Below the pieces are notes generated by a model. It ran no database searches. It saw nothing but the letters and a program-made list of their open reading frames with translations, and was not told the origin of the DNA. From positions 48,264,078-48,328,077 of the forward strand of contig OY294070.1 of assembly GCA_958510875.1 (NCBI GenBank): DNA of 64,000 bases, given 5' to 3'. Source of the DNA: Endomychus coccineus (taxonomy: Eukaryota > Arthropoda > Insecta > Coleoptera > Endomychidae). The translations under genes were made by a program, and so were the position numbers. Positions 21,211 through 32,984 of this stretch are shown here, piece by piece (position 1 is the first letter of the stretch; each line of letters starts with the position of its first letter).

Positions 21211-22162
21211 GAACATGACGATTTCAGTTTGTTTACTTGTTTATCGATCTATGGACGATAACACATTGTGGTAGATAATTCAACCGATAGTTCATAGATG
21301 CCGCTACACGTCACTACCAATACTCGAGCATCAGATAGGAATGTATTTAATTCTCCAGTTCACTTATTAAATTGAACAGAAAAATAGGAGGCAGTTTTTC
21401 AATTGAATATGTAATTTTCAGGTTAGTTGTATTATGTATTTGGAAAATAGTTATTATTAATAAATTGAAAGCAAAATTATAGTTTTCGATTCTATCCTTT
21501 TTAATTTTTAATATAAAAATGAATAATTCAATTTTGTGGAATAATAAGTGTTGAACAATGATTGATTGAATAATTGAAAAATTGTATTTTCTCTGCCTCA
21601 GTCCCAGATTGCCGTTTTTATTTGTTAATGACTTTTTGCCAAATCACCGCCCGCTTTCTCATTTTTTGAGCTTTCTTTATTTAAGATAATAATAAATGAT
21701 TGAGTGAGCCGAATTTGTTGTTCAGTTTGCAAGATACTATTTCTTTCTCAACCTTTTATAAATATGTGAACTCAATATGACAGTAAGTATTAGTAATATG
21801 CAATGAAATTATAATGACAGGAGGGCTTTTTAGACGTTCAATATGGAATTTTCGAACAATATTGCATTTTGTTCTAAGAGTTCATAGAGGACCCAAACCT
21901 TGTACATTTCTAACTACTTTTTTAAGGACCTTTTCCAGTTCAAAATTCTAAAATTGATATGGTTATAGGTACTATTTTTGATTTGGAATATAGTGATTCC
22001 TGTCAAGACAATAGTTTTTATCAGCATCTTTGAACATTTCTAGGGAAAGTCAATTTTATGATTCTCTTTCATATCACAGATGTACCGTCATAACTTATTT
22101 TGTTAAAGTTGACGTATCAAAGAAAGTTTCTTCCCATGATCTTGCATTATAAAAAGAAACTA
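21211..22162. other. unassigned sequence
   Basis: No recognisable coding region or repeat beyond AT-rich tracts. Confidence 0.45.
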
Positions 22163-22244
22163 TTACCCTTATCCATTAAAAGTACTGAGGACCTTCCAGC
22201 TATCAAGTAAGTTCTTAGTAGTACTTGGTAGCTGAAAGGTTTTA

Positions 22245-22284
22245 CCATAGATAACTCTACTACCGGTAGTAGAGTTATCTATGG
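22245..22284. repeat. 40-bp perfect palindrome
   Basis: CCATAGATAACTCTACTACC followed immediately by its exact reverse complement. Confidence 0.95.
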
Positions 22285-22435
22285 GTCTTACTTTAGCAGT
22301 ATTTTTAGTGGATATGTTATTGTTTTTTTTATAGTAATCTATAAAAGAGTTGTGGATATACTATAACACTATGAATAAGAACTAAACTCAACTAAAAATA
22401 ATGTTAAAGTACTAAGGACCATTCGGCTACCATAG

Positions 22436-22480
22436 TAAACTCTGATGATGGCTACTTGGCAGCCGAAAGGTCCTCAGTAC
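22436..22480 (+). ncRNA. hammerhead ribozyme motif A1 (best-preserved core)
   Basis: ACT, core CUGAUGA (22442-22448), one extra U, helix II GGCUAC-UUG-GCAGCC, core GAAA (22465-22468), helix III A-G/C-U with a GUC triloop, cleavage base C (22475), then AGU of helix I. All conserved residues are present. Helix I pairs three positions before a mismatch, and helix III is only two pairs, the minimal form known from Penelope-type and satellite hammerheads, which often act as dimers. Predicted cut: after C22475. Confidence 0.65.
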
Positions 22481-22565
22481 TTTTAGTGGATAAGGGTGAT
22501 TATTTGTTATTTATAGTCTTTCTATAGTGTGTCTACAGTGTGAATGAACTCTTATATAGTTTATT

Positions 22566-23511
22566 AAGATCTTGCATATTCCATGATAAAAGGTATATAG
22601 TTGAATCAAACCCTCTATATACAAATTTTAATCTGAATATTTTATCTCTCTTGTTAGGAAGTACATCATGTACCTAGTACGTATTGAGACAATGCTGTTA
22701 TTTTGACAAGAGTACCTAGTATATAGTATTATACCTATTCACGAAATTAACCAACACATTATTTTAGTATTGTCTTGTTTCTGAAACATACATCAAATTG
22801 AAATTAGGTAAACGACTAGGTTACCTAGGTAATTTTCGAAGTAATGTCATTTGTATATGTTTTTACCATTGTAGGTAGGTACTTAAGCATTGTTAAACAA
22901 TTTTGAAGCACACTGCAGTAAAAGAAAAATTTCTATAAAACGAACTGTCATTATATTATTTTTTTCTGCAATTCCTGGTAATGATATATAACAGTGTAGT
23001 CTTCCATCTCCGTTTTATACATTGTAGATGCTGCTAAAAATGAAAGCCCAAAACAGTCAACTGTATTATAAATAAGGGGCGAGAATCGACATACGTTTTG
23101 TTGTTATGTTTCTTGATCGTAGTAGCTTATTCAACGTTTTCACTAATGGTTCCCAAAAATGTTCTTAAATGAATAGCGACAATCAACTTCTATTGCATCT
23201 GAACACATTATTTTTTAAGTTACTGTATGAATTGATTAAGTTCAAGAGCGAGATAGAATGATCACGTAACGCTGGAATACGTCGTGACACCTTTTAGTTT
23301 CATCTCCGTTGGCAACAGCGGATCCCCCTTTGTTGTGAAAATGGACTGTTCCCGACCTGTTTCGTTTGCCTCAACGTCGAAGTATAGCCAAGATGTCGGC
23401 TATGCTATAGCAGTTATGATATTATAGAATTTGTATTTTGAGTGTGTAAAGTATTGTATCAATAACAGAAACAATTTAAATTAGTTTTGTAAACATTTCC
23501 AACGTTAAAAT
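22566..23511. other. unassigned sequence, possible promoter region
   Basis: No transposon similarity seen. The last ~250 bases are less AT-biased and lead into the candidate first exon. A 23-codon open stretch starting at the ATG near 23341 is most simply an upstream ORF or noise. Confidence 0.35.
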
Positions 23512-23550
23512 TCAGTGCGATTGTGTTGGTGATATTATCATGGACAATCT
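23512..23550 (+). CDS. candidate host 5' exon 1 (MDNL…)
   Basis: TTCAGTGCG resembles an arthropod initiator (TCAGT) about 30 bases before ATGGACAATCT, which runs straight into a consensus donor GTGAGT at 23551. If real, only four codons lie in this exon. No protein similarity can be judged from so few residues. It and the next candidate could be alternative first exons of one gene whose remaining exons lie outside or far downstream. Confidence 0.3.
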
Positions 23551-23880
23551 GTGAGTAAAATATTAATATTTAACCACGTTTCCAGATATAAAACACGTTT
23601 TTAAATATAAAATTACTGTGATATCCTTAAGCCTCGAATAAAATAAAAGTGACGAAAATACGACTTCGAGGGTTCGACAAAATTTAACATGCAAATTTCA
23701 ACTACTGATATTCTCGTCCTGTAACAGTGTAATGTAACAACAGTATGTAAAACGCGTTGGTGTTTTCTTTTGTTCAATTTTATTCAATTTCAATTGACCT
23801 ATCATGAAAGTGCAAAAATGTGGCTAAATGTTCGGAAACGCGATGTGCGATAGTGGCTGAATTTTAGTGCTCAATGTGAT

Positions 23881-23966
23881 ATGGAAATACATTCGGTGAG
23901 AATTGAACATGGGCCTGTTCAGAATAATACAATGTCATATTCTCAAAGACAACCACAAAATCACAG
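23881..23966 (+). CDS. candidate host 5' exon 2 (MEIHSV…)
   Basis: The ATG at 23881 opens 28 codons plus two bases, MEIHSVRIEHGPVQNNTMSY then SQRQPQNHR, ending AATCACAG|GTAAGT, a near-perfect donor (23967). An in-frame TAG lies about 33 bases upstream of the ATG, fixing the start. The residues are polar and Gln/Asn-rich at the end, like the N-terminus of a regulatory protein, but I do not recognise the gene. The following 40 kb would then be intron. Confidence 0.4.
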
Positions 23967-25070
23967 GTAAGTTCTGGAAAATGTAATTGATTAATAATTT
24001 TTTATTTGGGGTTTCTTGATGAATCTGATTTTAAAGACTGTACTGTAAACTAATCTTGTGGCGTCGGTTAATCACATATTTAAGTATTTATTTTCTAATT
24101 TAAATCAAAGTTATTTAGCAACGTATTATTTTAAATTAACATACTGTTCGAGTGTATTCAGTATTGTGAAGAACTTGATCGTTCATTGAATTTACGAATT
24201 GCTCCTTGAATGATCTACCTGAATTTTTCTCTAGAATTAATTTAATCGTGTATTATCTATGTAGATATATTTCATGACGAAGTGTTCGAATTTTCCCAGC
24301 AAATGTTGAAAAACGTAGGAATCTGCCAAACGGCATTATAAAAAGAATAGCAGATATATTTCATTCCCGACATTATTATCCATTTAGTAATATCTTGGAA
24401 TTATTCTTATAGACTTTCTTGTCTTATCTCCTTAGTACTTATCTAATAAAAGAGTAAACACAAACATACTATAAAAGAATGATTTTTATAGTGGAGCACT
24501 CATTTATTAATATACATTTTGAATAGATAGCCGAATAAAAATGTACACTTTAAATCAATATAAATATTACAATCTATAACGTAAATTGTGTAAGTAGTCA
24601 ATTGAATTGAATGTAATTCGAATTCTAAGTGGGTATTCATTTTGAAAATGTATTTTATTCGTGGTTTACCTAGCTAGATTTCATTATTTACATTTTTGTT
24701 GTGTTGAAATGATCTTTGCTGCAATTTCCGAATATTTGTTAGATATTTCATTTAGGCTGTGGTCTTTTGTAGGAACCTATTGCACATTTTGTAATTCTTA
24801 GAATGGGAGGCGGAATTAAACACTTCGTTCGTATTCCAAGTATCTGATATTATTTCACACCCAGTTTGAGAATATATATATGTTAAAACGACCATTACTG
24901 TCAAGTTTCCTTTAATTCTTGGGATTTTTTGGTTATTATTTCATATTATCTTCATACTTAGAATAAAATCAAGCTAAAATCAAGATTATTACTTACCTCA
25001 AACATGATTCATAAACAAAAAATAAAACATCAAATATAAACCATTACTATACTTGAAAAGGGATTTAGAT
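23967..25070. other. unassigned AT-rich sequence (possible intron)
   Basis: No gene, RNA or known repeat recognised. Confidence 0.45.
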
Positions 25071-25322
25071 GCTTTTCACGAAAATAAAAGTTTCAAAAAC
25101 TTTTCATTAAAAATAATAGAGAACTTAATCTAAAAGTAAAATAAGTGGGAACTAGATAACATAATAACATATCGACCCCCTAGATAATAAACGTTAATTT
25201 AGCCGCTTTTCATGAAAATAAAACTTTCAAAACTTCATTAAAAAATAGAGAACTTAATCTAAAAGTAAAAGGGGGAACTAGATAACATAATAACATATCG
25301 ACCCCCTAAATAATAAACGTAA
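25071..25322. repeat. tandem duplication, ~134-bp unit
   Basis: GCTTTTCA.GAAAATAAAA … ATATCGACCCCCTA.ATAATAAACGT occurs at 25071-25195 and 25205-25322 with small deletions. Confidence 0.85.
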
Positions 25323-25499
25323 TAGGAAACATCTTCCGACGATGAATGAAGTATTCATTGCTCGATTCATTCAGTAATTTAAAAGATATAGATACCAGGT
25401 TATTACGAAGTAAAGGATATAAGTATTTCTACCTCGATTTCTACTTATTCTAATATTTTCAACAATTCAACCTAATAAAAGATAACCGGAATTTTCTCG

Positions 25500-25860
25500 G
25501 GAATATTAGTTGCTTATATGATTTCTTATGCCCAACACCGACTACCGCAAAGATTCGATATGACCTCCATTTTGTTGTTCTAAAATCACCAACCGTTCTT
25601 ACCAAACAGTCCAGAGCATTAATCAAAATTTGTGGTTGATTTTGCATCAATTTGTCTACAACTTAATGTCTTTTAATTCTCCCAGCGTTGTCGGTATTGT
25701 TCTAAATACCAAAGTTTTCAAATAATCCCACAACCAGTGATCCGCTGGGTTAAGATTAGGCAATCTTGGTGGCCATGCCTGCTTATAACACGATCTTCAG
25801 TTAACAATGGTTTAACTGTTCGGGGGTGCTCCATCCTGCATTAAAATCATGTTTTCAATT
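25500..25860 (-). pseudogene. Tc1/mariner-like transposase remnant
   Basis: The minus strand, in shifting frames, reads MILMQDGAPPNS (second catalytic block, usually QQDGAPPH), then KQAWPPRLPNLNPADHWLWD and YLKTLVF, matching the WPPRSPDLNP.DFWLWGYLK block. Several stops interrupt it. The N-terminal half is absent. Confidence 0.75.
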
Positions 25861-26894
25861 CCCTTGTGTAACTTCTGCCGCATTTATAATAACATTCTAC
25901 AGGTCCATGTTATAACGTTCTATTTTAACAACAATTCTCTAAATTGCGATGATTTCGTTTGTCACTTCCTCAGTCAATTCACTTATATCCTATCAATAGT
26001 TGTCACAACAACTCTTCTGTTTTCCATAGATTGGTAAGTACACTTACCAGATGAAGCAACTATATTCTGTTTACTTTTTGCTACTACCTAGCTTATTTCT
26101 GAATCTATATACCTAATAATTTCAAGTATACTGCTTTATGATAACCAACCCATATATAACTGAGTCTGGAAGGAAGTAGAATTCATATAATTTAGGTTTC
26201 AATTTAAAACAGTGCCAACATATTGAAATGCGATAGAAATGTTTCTATTTTAAAATCCTTTTTTGTTCCATCAAACTAGTAAGTACATCTACCATCAGCT
26301 TGGATTTTTATTAAATAGTAAATATCTGTAAATACCCATTTAATATAACCACCGTCTGAGTGCAATCATGGCGAATATTGCCGTGCACGTGTCCTTGTTT
26401 ACATTTACTGCCAGTTGCTTTTGAACGAACTTTACTTTATTGGATCAATATAAAAATCTATAAAAAATTTTAGATCTTTTCATAATCATGATTTTATCAA
26501 TCCTGGAAATACTTAACAAAATATAACGAATAGAAATTCGGTAATATACCATACCATATATTTGACTCTTGATTTGACATGATATCTGGATTTACCCGAA
26601 AGATTACTTGTTAGTGACTTCGCTGAACGACGTTAAATTAACAGTTTCTGTCCCGATGAATATTACGAATATATACCTTAACTGAAAAATCAGGTATTTA
26701 ATTGATATCAAATATTCAAAAACGAAATAACTAAATAACAAAGGTCACGAAGTAGTTTGGCAAACTTGCCATATTTTGATTTGTAAATGTAATCGTAGAC
26801 TTTTGGCAATTTTTTTGTGTATCTAATAATCTAATATCGAATTATGATGATCCTATCTCAATTGAAAATACATTTACCTGCTAGGAAAACCATG
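25861..26894. other. unassigned sequence
   Basis: No recognisable gene or known repeat. AATGTAACTTCCTTAAAAGTT-like satellite sequence begins at about 26895. Confidence 0.45.
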
Positions 26895-29800
26895 GACTGT
26901 ATCACGTCGATTATTGGAAATGTAACTTCCTTAAAAGTTAACTTTCAAATAAAAATAAACTCCTGTTGCAAAAAAAGCATTTTCTAGAGATATCAAAAAA
27001 ATATCCTAATAAATAATTAACAGCATTATAAAACTAAATGGCTGTACATTACAACCAGAATAGAGCCTCCATATAAACAAATTTGCTTAAATCCTTTCAG
27101 TTGGTAGGTAGCGAGGTCTACACTAGGGTCTCGACTAGGGTACATGTATCCACGTTTTCTCACGTCGATTATTGCAAATGTAACTTCGTTAAAAGTTAAC
27201 TTTTACACTAGTCTCGACTAGGGTATATGTATCCAGGTTTTCTCAAGTCGATTATTGAAAATGTAGCTTCATTAAAAGTAAACTTTTACACTAGGGTCTC
27301 GACTAGGGTACATGTATCCACGTTTTCTCACGTCGATTATTGCAAATGTAACTTCGTTAAAAGTTAACTTTTACACTAGTCTCGACTAGGGTATATGTAT
27401 CCAGGTTTTCTCACGTCGATTATTGAAAATGTAGCTTCATTAAAAGTAAACTTTTACACTAGGGTCTCGACTAGGGTACATGTATCCACGTTTTCTCACG
27501 TCGATTATTGCAAATGTAACTTCGTTAAAAGTTAACTTTTACACTAGTCTCGACTAGGGTATATGTATCCAGGTTTTCTCACGTCGATTATTGAAAATGT
27601 AGCTTCATTAAAAGTAAACTTTTACACTAGGGTCTCGACTAGGGTACATGTATCCAGGTTTTCTCACGTCGATTATTGAAAATGTAGCTTCGTTAAAAGT
27701 AAACTTTTACACTAGGGTCTCGACTAGGGTACATGTATCCAGGTTTTCTCACGTCGATTATTGAAAATGTAGCTTCATTAAAAGTAAACTTTTACACTAG
27801 GGTCTCGACTAGGGTACATGTATCCAGGTTTTCTCACGTCGATTATTGCAAATGTAGCTTCGTTAAAAGTAAACTTTTACACTAGGGTCTCGACTAGGGT
27901 ACATGTATCCAGGTTTTCTCACGTCGATTATTGAAAATGTAACTTCGTTAAAAGTTAACTTTCAAATAAAAATAAACTCGTGTTGCAAAAAAAGCATTTT
28001 CTAGGAGATATCAAAAAAATATCCTAATAAAAAAAAACAGCATTACAAAACTAAATGGCTGTACATTACAACCAGAATAGAGCCTCCATATAAACAAATT
28101 TGTTTAAATCCTTTCAGTTGGTTGGTAGCGAGGTAGGTAGTACACTAGGGTCTCGACTAGGGTACATGTATCCACGTCTTCTCACGTCGATTATTGCAAA
28201 TGTAACTTCGTTAAAAGTTAACTTTTACACTAGGGTCTCGACTAGGGTACATGTATCCACGTTTTCTCACGTCGATTATTGAAAATGTAACTTCGTTAAA
28301 AGTTAACTTTTACACTAGTCTCGACTAGGGTATCTATCCAGGTTTTCTCACGTCGATTATTGAAAATGTAGCTTCATTAAAAGTAAACTTTTACACTAGG
28401 GTCTCGACTAGGATACATGTATCCAGGTTTTCTCACGTCGATTATTGCAAATGTAGCTTCGTTAAAAGTAAACTTTTACACTAGGGTCTCGACTAGGGTA
28501 CATGTAGCCAGGTTTTCTCACGTCGATTATTAAAAATGTAACTTCGTTAAAAGTTAACTTTTACACTAGTCTCGACTAGGGTATCTATCCAGGTTTTCTC
28601 ACGTCGATTATTGCAAATGTACCTTCGTTAAAAGTAAACTTTTACACTAGTCTCGACTAGGGTATAAGTATCTATCCAGGTTTTCTCACGTCGATTATTG
28701 CAAATGTAGCTTCGTTAAAAGTAAACTTTTACACTAGGGTCTCGACTAGGGTACATGTAAGTATCCACGTTTTCTCACGTCGATTATTGAAAATGTAACT
28801 TCGTTAAAAGTTAACTTTTACACTAGACTCGACTAGGGTATCTATCCAGGTTTTCTCACGTCGATTATTGCAAATGTAGCTTCGTTAAAAGTAAACTTTT
28901 ACACTAGGGTCTCGACTAGGATACATGTATCCAGGTTTTCTCACGTCGATTATTGCACATGTAGCTTCGTTAAAAGTAAACTTTTACACTAGGGTCTCGA
29001 CTAGGGTACATGTATCCACGTTTTCTCACGTCGATTATTGAAAATGTGACTTCGTTAAAAGTTAACTTTTACACTAGTCTCGACTAGGGTATCTATCCAG
29101 GTTTTCTCACGTCGATTATTGCAAATGTAGCTTCGTTAAAAGTAAACTTTTACACTAGGGTCTCGACTAGGATACATGTATCCTGGTTTTCTCACGTCGA
29201 TTATTGAAAATGTAACTTCGTTAAAAGTTAACTTTCAAATAAAAATAAACTCGTGTTGCAAAAAAAGCATTTCCTAGGAGATATCAAAAAAATATCCTAA
29301 TAAAAAAAACAGCATTATAAAACTAAATGGCTGTACATTACAACCAGAATAGAGCCTCCATATAAACAAATTTGTTTAAATCCTTTCAGTTGGTAGGTAG
29401 CGAGGTAGGTAGTACACTAGGGTCTCGACTAGGGTACATGTATCCACGTTTTCTCACGTCGATTATTGCAAATGTAACTTCGTTAAAAGTAAACTTTTAC
29501 ACTAGGGTCTCGACTAGGATACATGTATCCAGGTTTTCTCACGTCGATTATTGAAAATGTAACTTCGTTAAAAGTTAACTTTCAAATAAAAATAAACTCG
29601 TGTTGCAAAAAAAGCATTTTCTAGGAGATATCAAAAAAATATCCTAATAAAAAAAACAGCATTATAAAACTAAATGGCTGTACATTACAACCAGAATAGA
29701 GCCTCCATATAAACAAATTTGTTTAAATCCTTTCAGTTGGTAGGTAGCGAGGTAGGTAGTACACTAGGGTCTCGACTAGGGTACATGTATCCAAGTTTTC

Positions 29801-30230
29801 TCACGTCGATTATTGCAAATGTAACTTCGTTAAAAGTTAACTTTTACACTAGTCTCGACTAGGGTATAAGTATCTATCCAGGTTTTCTCACGTCGATTAT
29901 TGCAAATGTAGCTTCGTTAAAAGTAAACTTTCACACTAGGGTCTCGACTAGGATACATGTATCCAGGTTTTCTCACGTCGATTATTGAAAATGTAACTTC
30001 GTTAAAGGTTAACTGTCAAATAAAAATAAACTCTTGTTGCAAAAAATGCATTTTCTAGAAGATTTCAAAAAAATATATTCAGCATTATAAAGCTAATAGT
30101 GTAAATTACAGCCAGAATATAGCCTCCATAGAAACAAATTTGTTTAAATCTTTTCAGTTAGTAGGTAGCGAGGTAGGTAGTATACCAGCGTTTCGACTAG
30201 GATAAATGTATCCAGGTTTTCGGGGAACTA
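26895..30230. repeat. 85-bp satellite with recurring spacer blocks
   Basis: The unit (83-85 bp) reads ACTAGGGTCTCGACTAGGGT, ACATGTATCCACGTTTTCTC, ACGTCGATTATTGCAAATGT, then AACTTCGTTAAAAGTTAACT and TTTAC. About 10 units lie at 27115-27950, 13 at 28140-29222, 2 at 29410-29578 and 3 at 29762-30010. They are separated by a ~180-bp spacer (AAATAAAAATAAACTCGTGT … GGTAGGTAGCGAGGTAGGTA) at about 26950, 27960, 29230, 29585 and 30015. Units differ by A/G in TGTA(A/G)CTTC, C/A in TTG(C/A)AAATG and the two-base GG indel. Open frames inside it (28100, 29372) are repeat artefacts. Confidence 0.95.
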
Positions 30231-31240
30231 TTTTTAAATACCTGGGCAGGTTACCTACCGAGTTACCTACTTATGTAAGAGTAATTGAAAAATGTTAGAC
30301 GGTATAAAATATTTGAAGAATATGATTTGTTCAGAAGCTTATTACGAATGCTAAAAGTACCTAACTCCAATATCTATACAAACCATTTCATAAAATAGTT
30401 GGCGAGACTTTTTTTGTATCGACGGAAGTCATAGGTAAAATTACCCTCTCGATTGGAAGCAATTATTATGTCATGTCTTACATAGTTAACACGCGAACGA
30501 GCACGTGATCTGTTAGATATTCCTGAATTCAGTAAGACTTCACGAAGGGAAGAGAATAATTGAGGAAATAACCCTTGAAATATCCGGTAACATGTAGAAA
30601 ACTGAAGAAGTTTATAGAACCATTTACTTACCTCAGTTTCTATTAAATTTCCAGTATTGATTAGACTAAATGTTATGGTGTAGATGGCGCGCAGTGTCGT
30701 TATTTTCTGCCATTTTTGCTGTTATTGTTTTCGATATTGTGCGATGTAATTTACGGCGATACCTGATGAAGGGGTTGTACATACACAGGACGAATATTGT
30801 TTCTTATTTAGAATGTTTCCTAATTAAAAGTCTACGGCAAAATATCGGGACCTCCCGTACCACATTTTCCACATTTGATGTACTCAGCATATGCTCAGAT
30901 ATATTAAGCTGGCACTGTAAAAATTGAACACAAAGAGATTGACAGTGTACTAAATTATGGCCCAATTTGAGTTAATTTTCCGGGGTTTGAAAAATCTTTT
31001 CTTTTTAATTACGTCAGTATGTGCTAGCTTAAGATTAAATTAATACACTATCGACAACTTACTTTTTCTAAGCTCAATGCTATTGCTTGCACCTCGACTT
31101 GCATTAAGTATTAATTTATTACTTTTTTTTCGATCATTCAAAGGAAAAGTTATAAAATCATGATATTCCCCCCAAATATTAGTGTAAAAATTTCAAATAT
31201 TATAAAAAACAAACAAGTTTAAAAATTCATTAAAACGTTC
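30231..31240. other. unassigned sequence
   Basis: No recognised coding. Immediately after the array, CCTACCGAGTTACCTAC (about 30255) is the reverse of the spacer GTAGGTAGCGAGGTAGG, so the array end can pair with its last spacer. Confidence 0.4.
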
Positions 31241-31245
31241 ATAAA

Positions 31246-31316
31246 CACAAAGGAATTGAACCCAGAACGTAGAAAAAGCATTGTTTTTTGCAACGGGTCT
31301 GCCTGAGCCTACAACT
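31246..31316 (-). tRNA. tRNA-like sequence (SINE head or pseudogene)
   Basis: The minus strand shows A-box-like TAGGCTCAGGCAG and a B box GGGTTCAATTCC. The arms do not close, so no functional tRNA is claimed. Confidence 0.3.
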
Positions 31317-31399
31317 TATTATTGATAGTAATAATCCTGTACCAGAATAATATTCAGTTGCTGCATTTAACGCAGATTGTTTTTCGTTGGCGGAAAGTT

Positions 31400-32882
31400 T
31401 CTAAATGTCTTTCTTTCTGGTCGGGCCTAATAAATATGCCAAGAAGTGAATGGGCGTCATAGCTGGCTCCTACCTTTTCTTAAAATTGCAAATATGTGCT
31501 ATATTTTCCAAATTGTCAAACATACCCTCCAGCTTTTTCCATTCTTCGAGTACATACGACAAAAAAGCATGTTTCTGTTGAAGTCTGTCCAGTGCCACAG
31601 AAATTGATTTCAGTAACTTTAAGAAATCCTCTGCCATTCTTTTAATGTGTATGTAAAAACTGTGAAAAACTATGCAATCTGTCTCTCCACATATTTGTAA
31701 CAGTTTTGCCATTAATTTAAAGAAACTTCAAGACAATCGCAAAGTGTGTTCTAGCGAACATCCTGAGATAGAATCAACTTCTTACCGCCCTTTGTATGCA
31801 TTTAGTAAATGAAGATTTGGAAAATATTTCACAATTTTGACTACATGTTCCTTTAAATTCGTAATTTCTAGATCTTTTCAAAGCAAACTCAGAATATGGA
31901 CAGAACGTATGTTATAATAAAATAACCCACATCTGCTTCAGTGATATTTTGTTCATGTTAGCCGCATTGTCTGTTACAAAACTAGTTAACTTGCAATTAT
32001 ATTCATTTTGGCATTTTTTATTAGGTCCGCTGCTATAGATGAGAGATAATCACTTGTATGCATGTGGATGCCCCGATGCATGATGTATACTTTCGAATTA
32101 AAAAATGTTTCCTTGTTCAGTGATTAAGACAGCACATATTATGGGCTCGTTATGAACGTTTGACCACCCATCAAGTGACATATAAACCGACATGCCGGAT
32201 AATTGTTCACAAGCTTTTGATTTCTCTTCGCTAGATATTTATTGCAGAAGTGAACATGACAACCGAAACCTTGAAGGTCGAGTGTAACCAGGCCTTAACA
32301 TTTGTATAGATTTTTAGACTTCTGTATGTTCAATTGGCCTACAGTTGTAGTTTGTTACAAAAATGTCTCTGGCTATTTGCTTATCTAATTCTATCTTATC
32401 TTGTTGGAAAAACGAAGGACTATAGGAGACCCTTGCCCTTGCTGCTACTTCTGCTAGAAATTGAGCTACAAGCATTTTCAAGTTTTTGAATATTTGTTTA
32501 TTGGGATTGGGAATTTACTGTCTGCTCAGAATTTTAAGTATTAAGTTGACAGATACCACTTTCAATTTCAGTTAAACATTAATTGCTACTAATTTTGCTG
32601 CAAGTTTTATAATGTTTTTTAAGCCTGTCAACTAGGCCCTGGATATCTTTATTACAGATTTTACGTATGGCGCAACATCCCAGTTTCCCACAAAAAAATT
32701 TTTTTTAGTTAAATGTTTACAAAGTAAATTTTCCTTGCTTTCGCGGCTAGTCATCTATAATTATAATTAAATATGCGTAGCGCACGTCCATTCGTTCAAC
32801 AGCGAAATGATGAAAAATCTTGGCCTCCCTCTATATTTATATAGGCGCACTCACGCGCGTCTTGCCCCTCCCACATATTGCA
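31400..32882 (-). mobile_element. hAT transposon, minus strand (decayed)
   Basis: Contains a full-length but broken hAT transposase reading leftwards from about 32758. A TATA-like TATATAAATATA lies upstream at about 32835, and CTGCAATATGTGGGAGGGGC (minus) near 32875 is probably the 5' terminus, since the same CTGCAATATGTGGG borders the hAT at 0.46-1.45 kb. The left end is not resolved. Confidence 0.6.
31470..32758 (-). pseudogene. hAT transposase (BED + DUF659-like), broken
   Basis: The minus-strand ATG near 32758 opens MTSRESKENLLCKHLTKK. In a shifted frame, CCAIRKICNKDI…HYKTC resembles a BED zinc finger. Further on, MSVYMSLDGWSNVHNEPIIC, then SGHPHAYK and SFVTDNAANM (32210-31960) are the DUF659 catalytic blocks (usually SLTGDGWTNVHNEPI and SFVTDNAAN). 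The later part, down to 31470, keeps LLQICGETDCIVFHSFYIHI and a helical stretch. Stops and frameshifts occur throughout, so it is inactive. Confidence 0.8.
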
Positions 32883-32984
32883 GGTTCAGTTTTGCTTATG
32901 ACACATGTCTTTTCGCACTATTGTTCTTGTTCCCTATATATTCATACAAGCAGAAAAAATCTCACAAGGCAGAATAATTCGAAA

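Larger units (their letters stand above)
22163..22565. repeat. Penelope-type hammerhead repeat cluster
   Basis: Two inverted copies of the Penelope terminal repeat. Left: ACCCTTATCCATTAAAAGTACTGAGGACC at 22166. Right: GGTCCTCAGTACTTTTAGTGGATAAGGGTG at 22469-22498, continuing TTATTTATAGT…GTGTGAATGAACTC. An inner inverted pair (CTATAAAAGAG…CACTATGAATAAG) begins near 22340. No coding sequence is present, so these are solo or recombined terminal repeats. The 40-bp palindrome and a hammerhead lie within. Confidence 0.75.

Noticed and set aside
28100..29554. Repeated ~60-codon open frames (MFKSFQLVGSEVGS…)
   Set aside because: Translations of the 85-bp satellite and its spacer; they recur with the array and have no coding signature.
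26895..30230. CRISPR-like array
   Set aside because: Units are contiguous with no unique spacers, in a eukaryotic context; it is a satellite.
30753..30795. CCTGATGAAGGGG … GGACGAAT as a further hammerhead
   Set aside because: CUGAUGA is present, but the bases after it do not form helix II and GAAA is absent.
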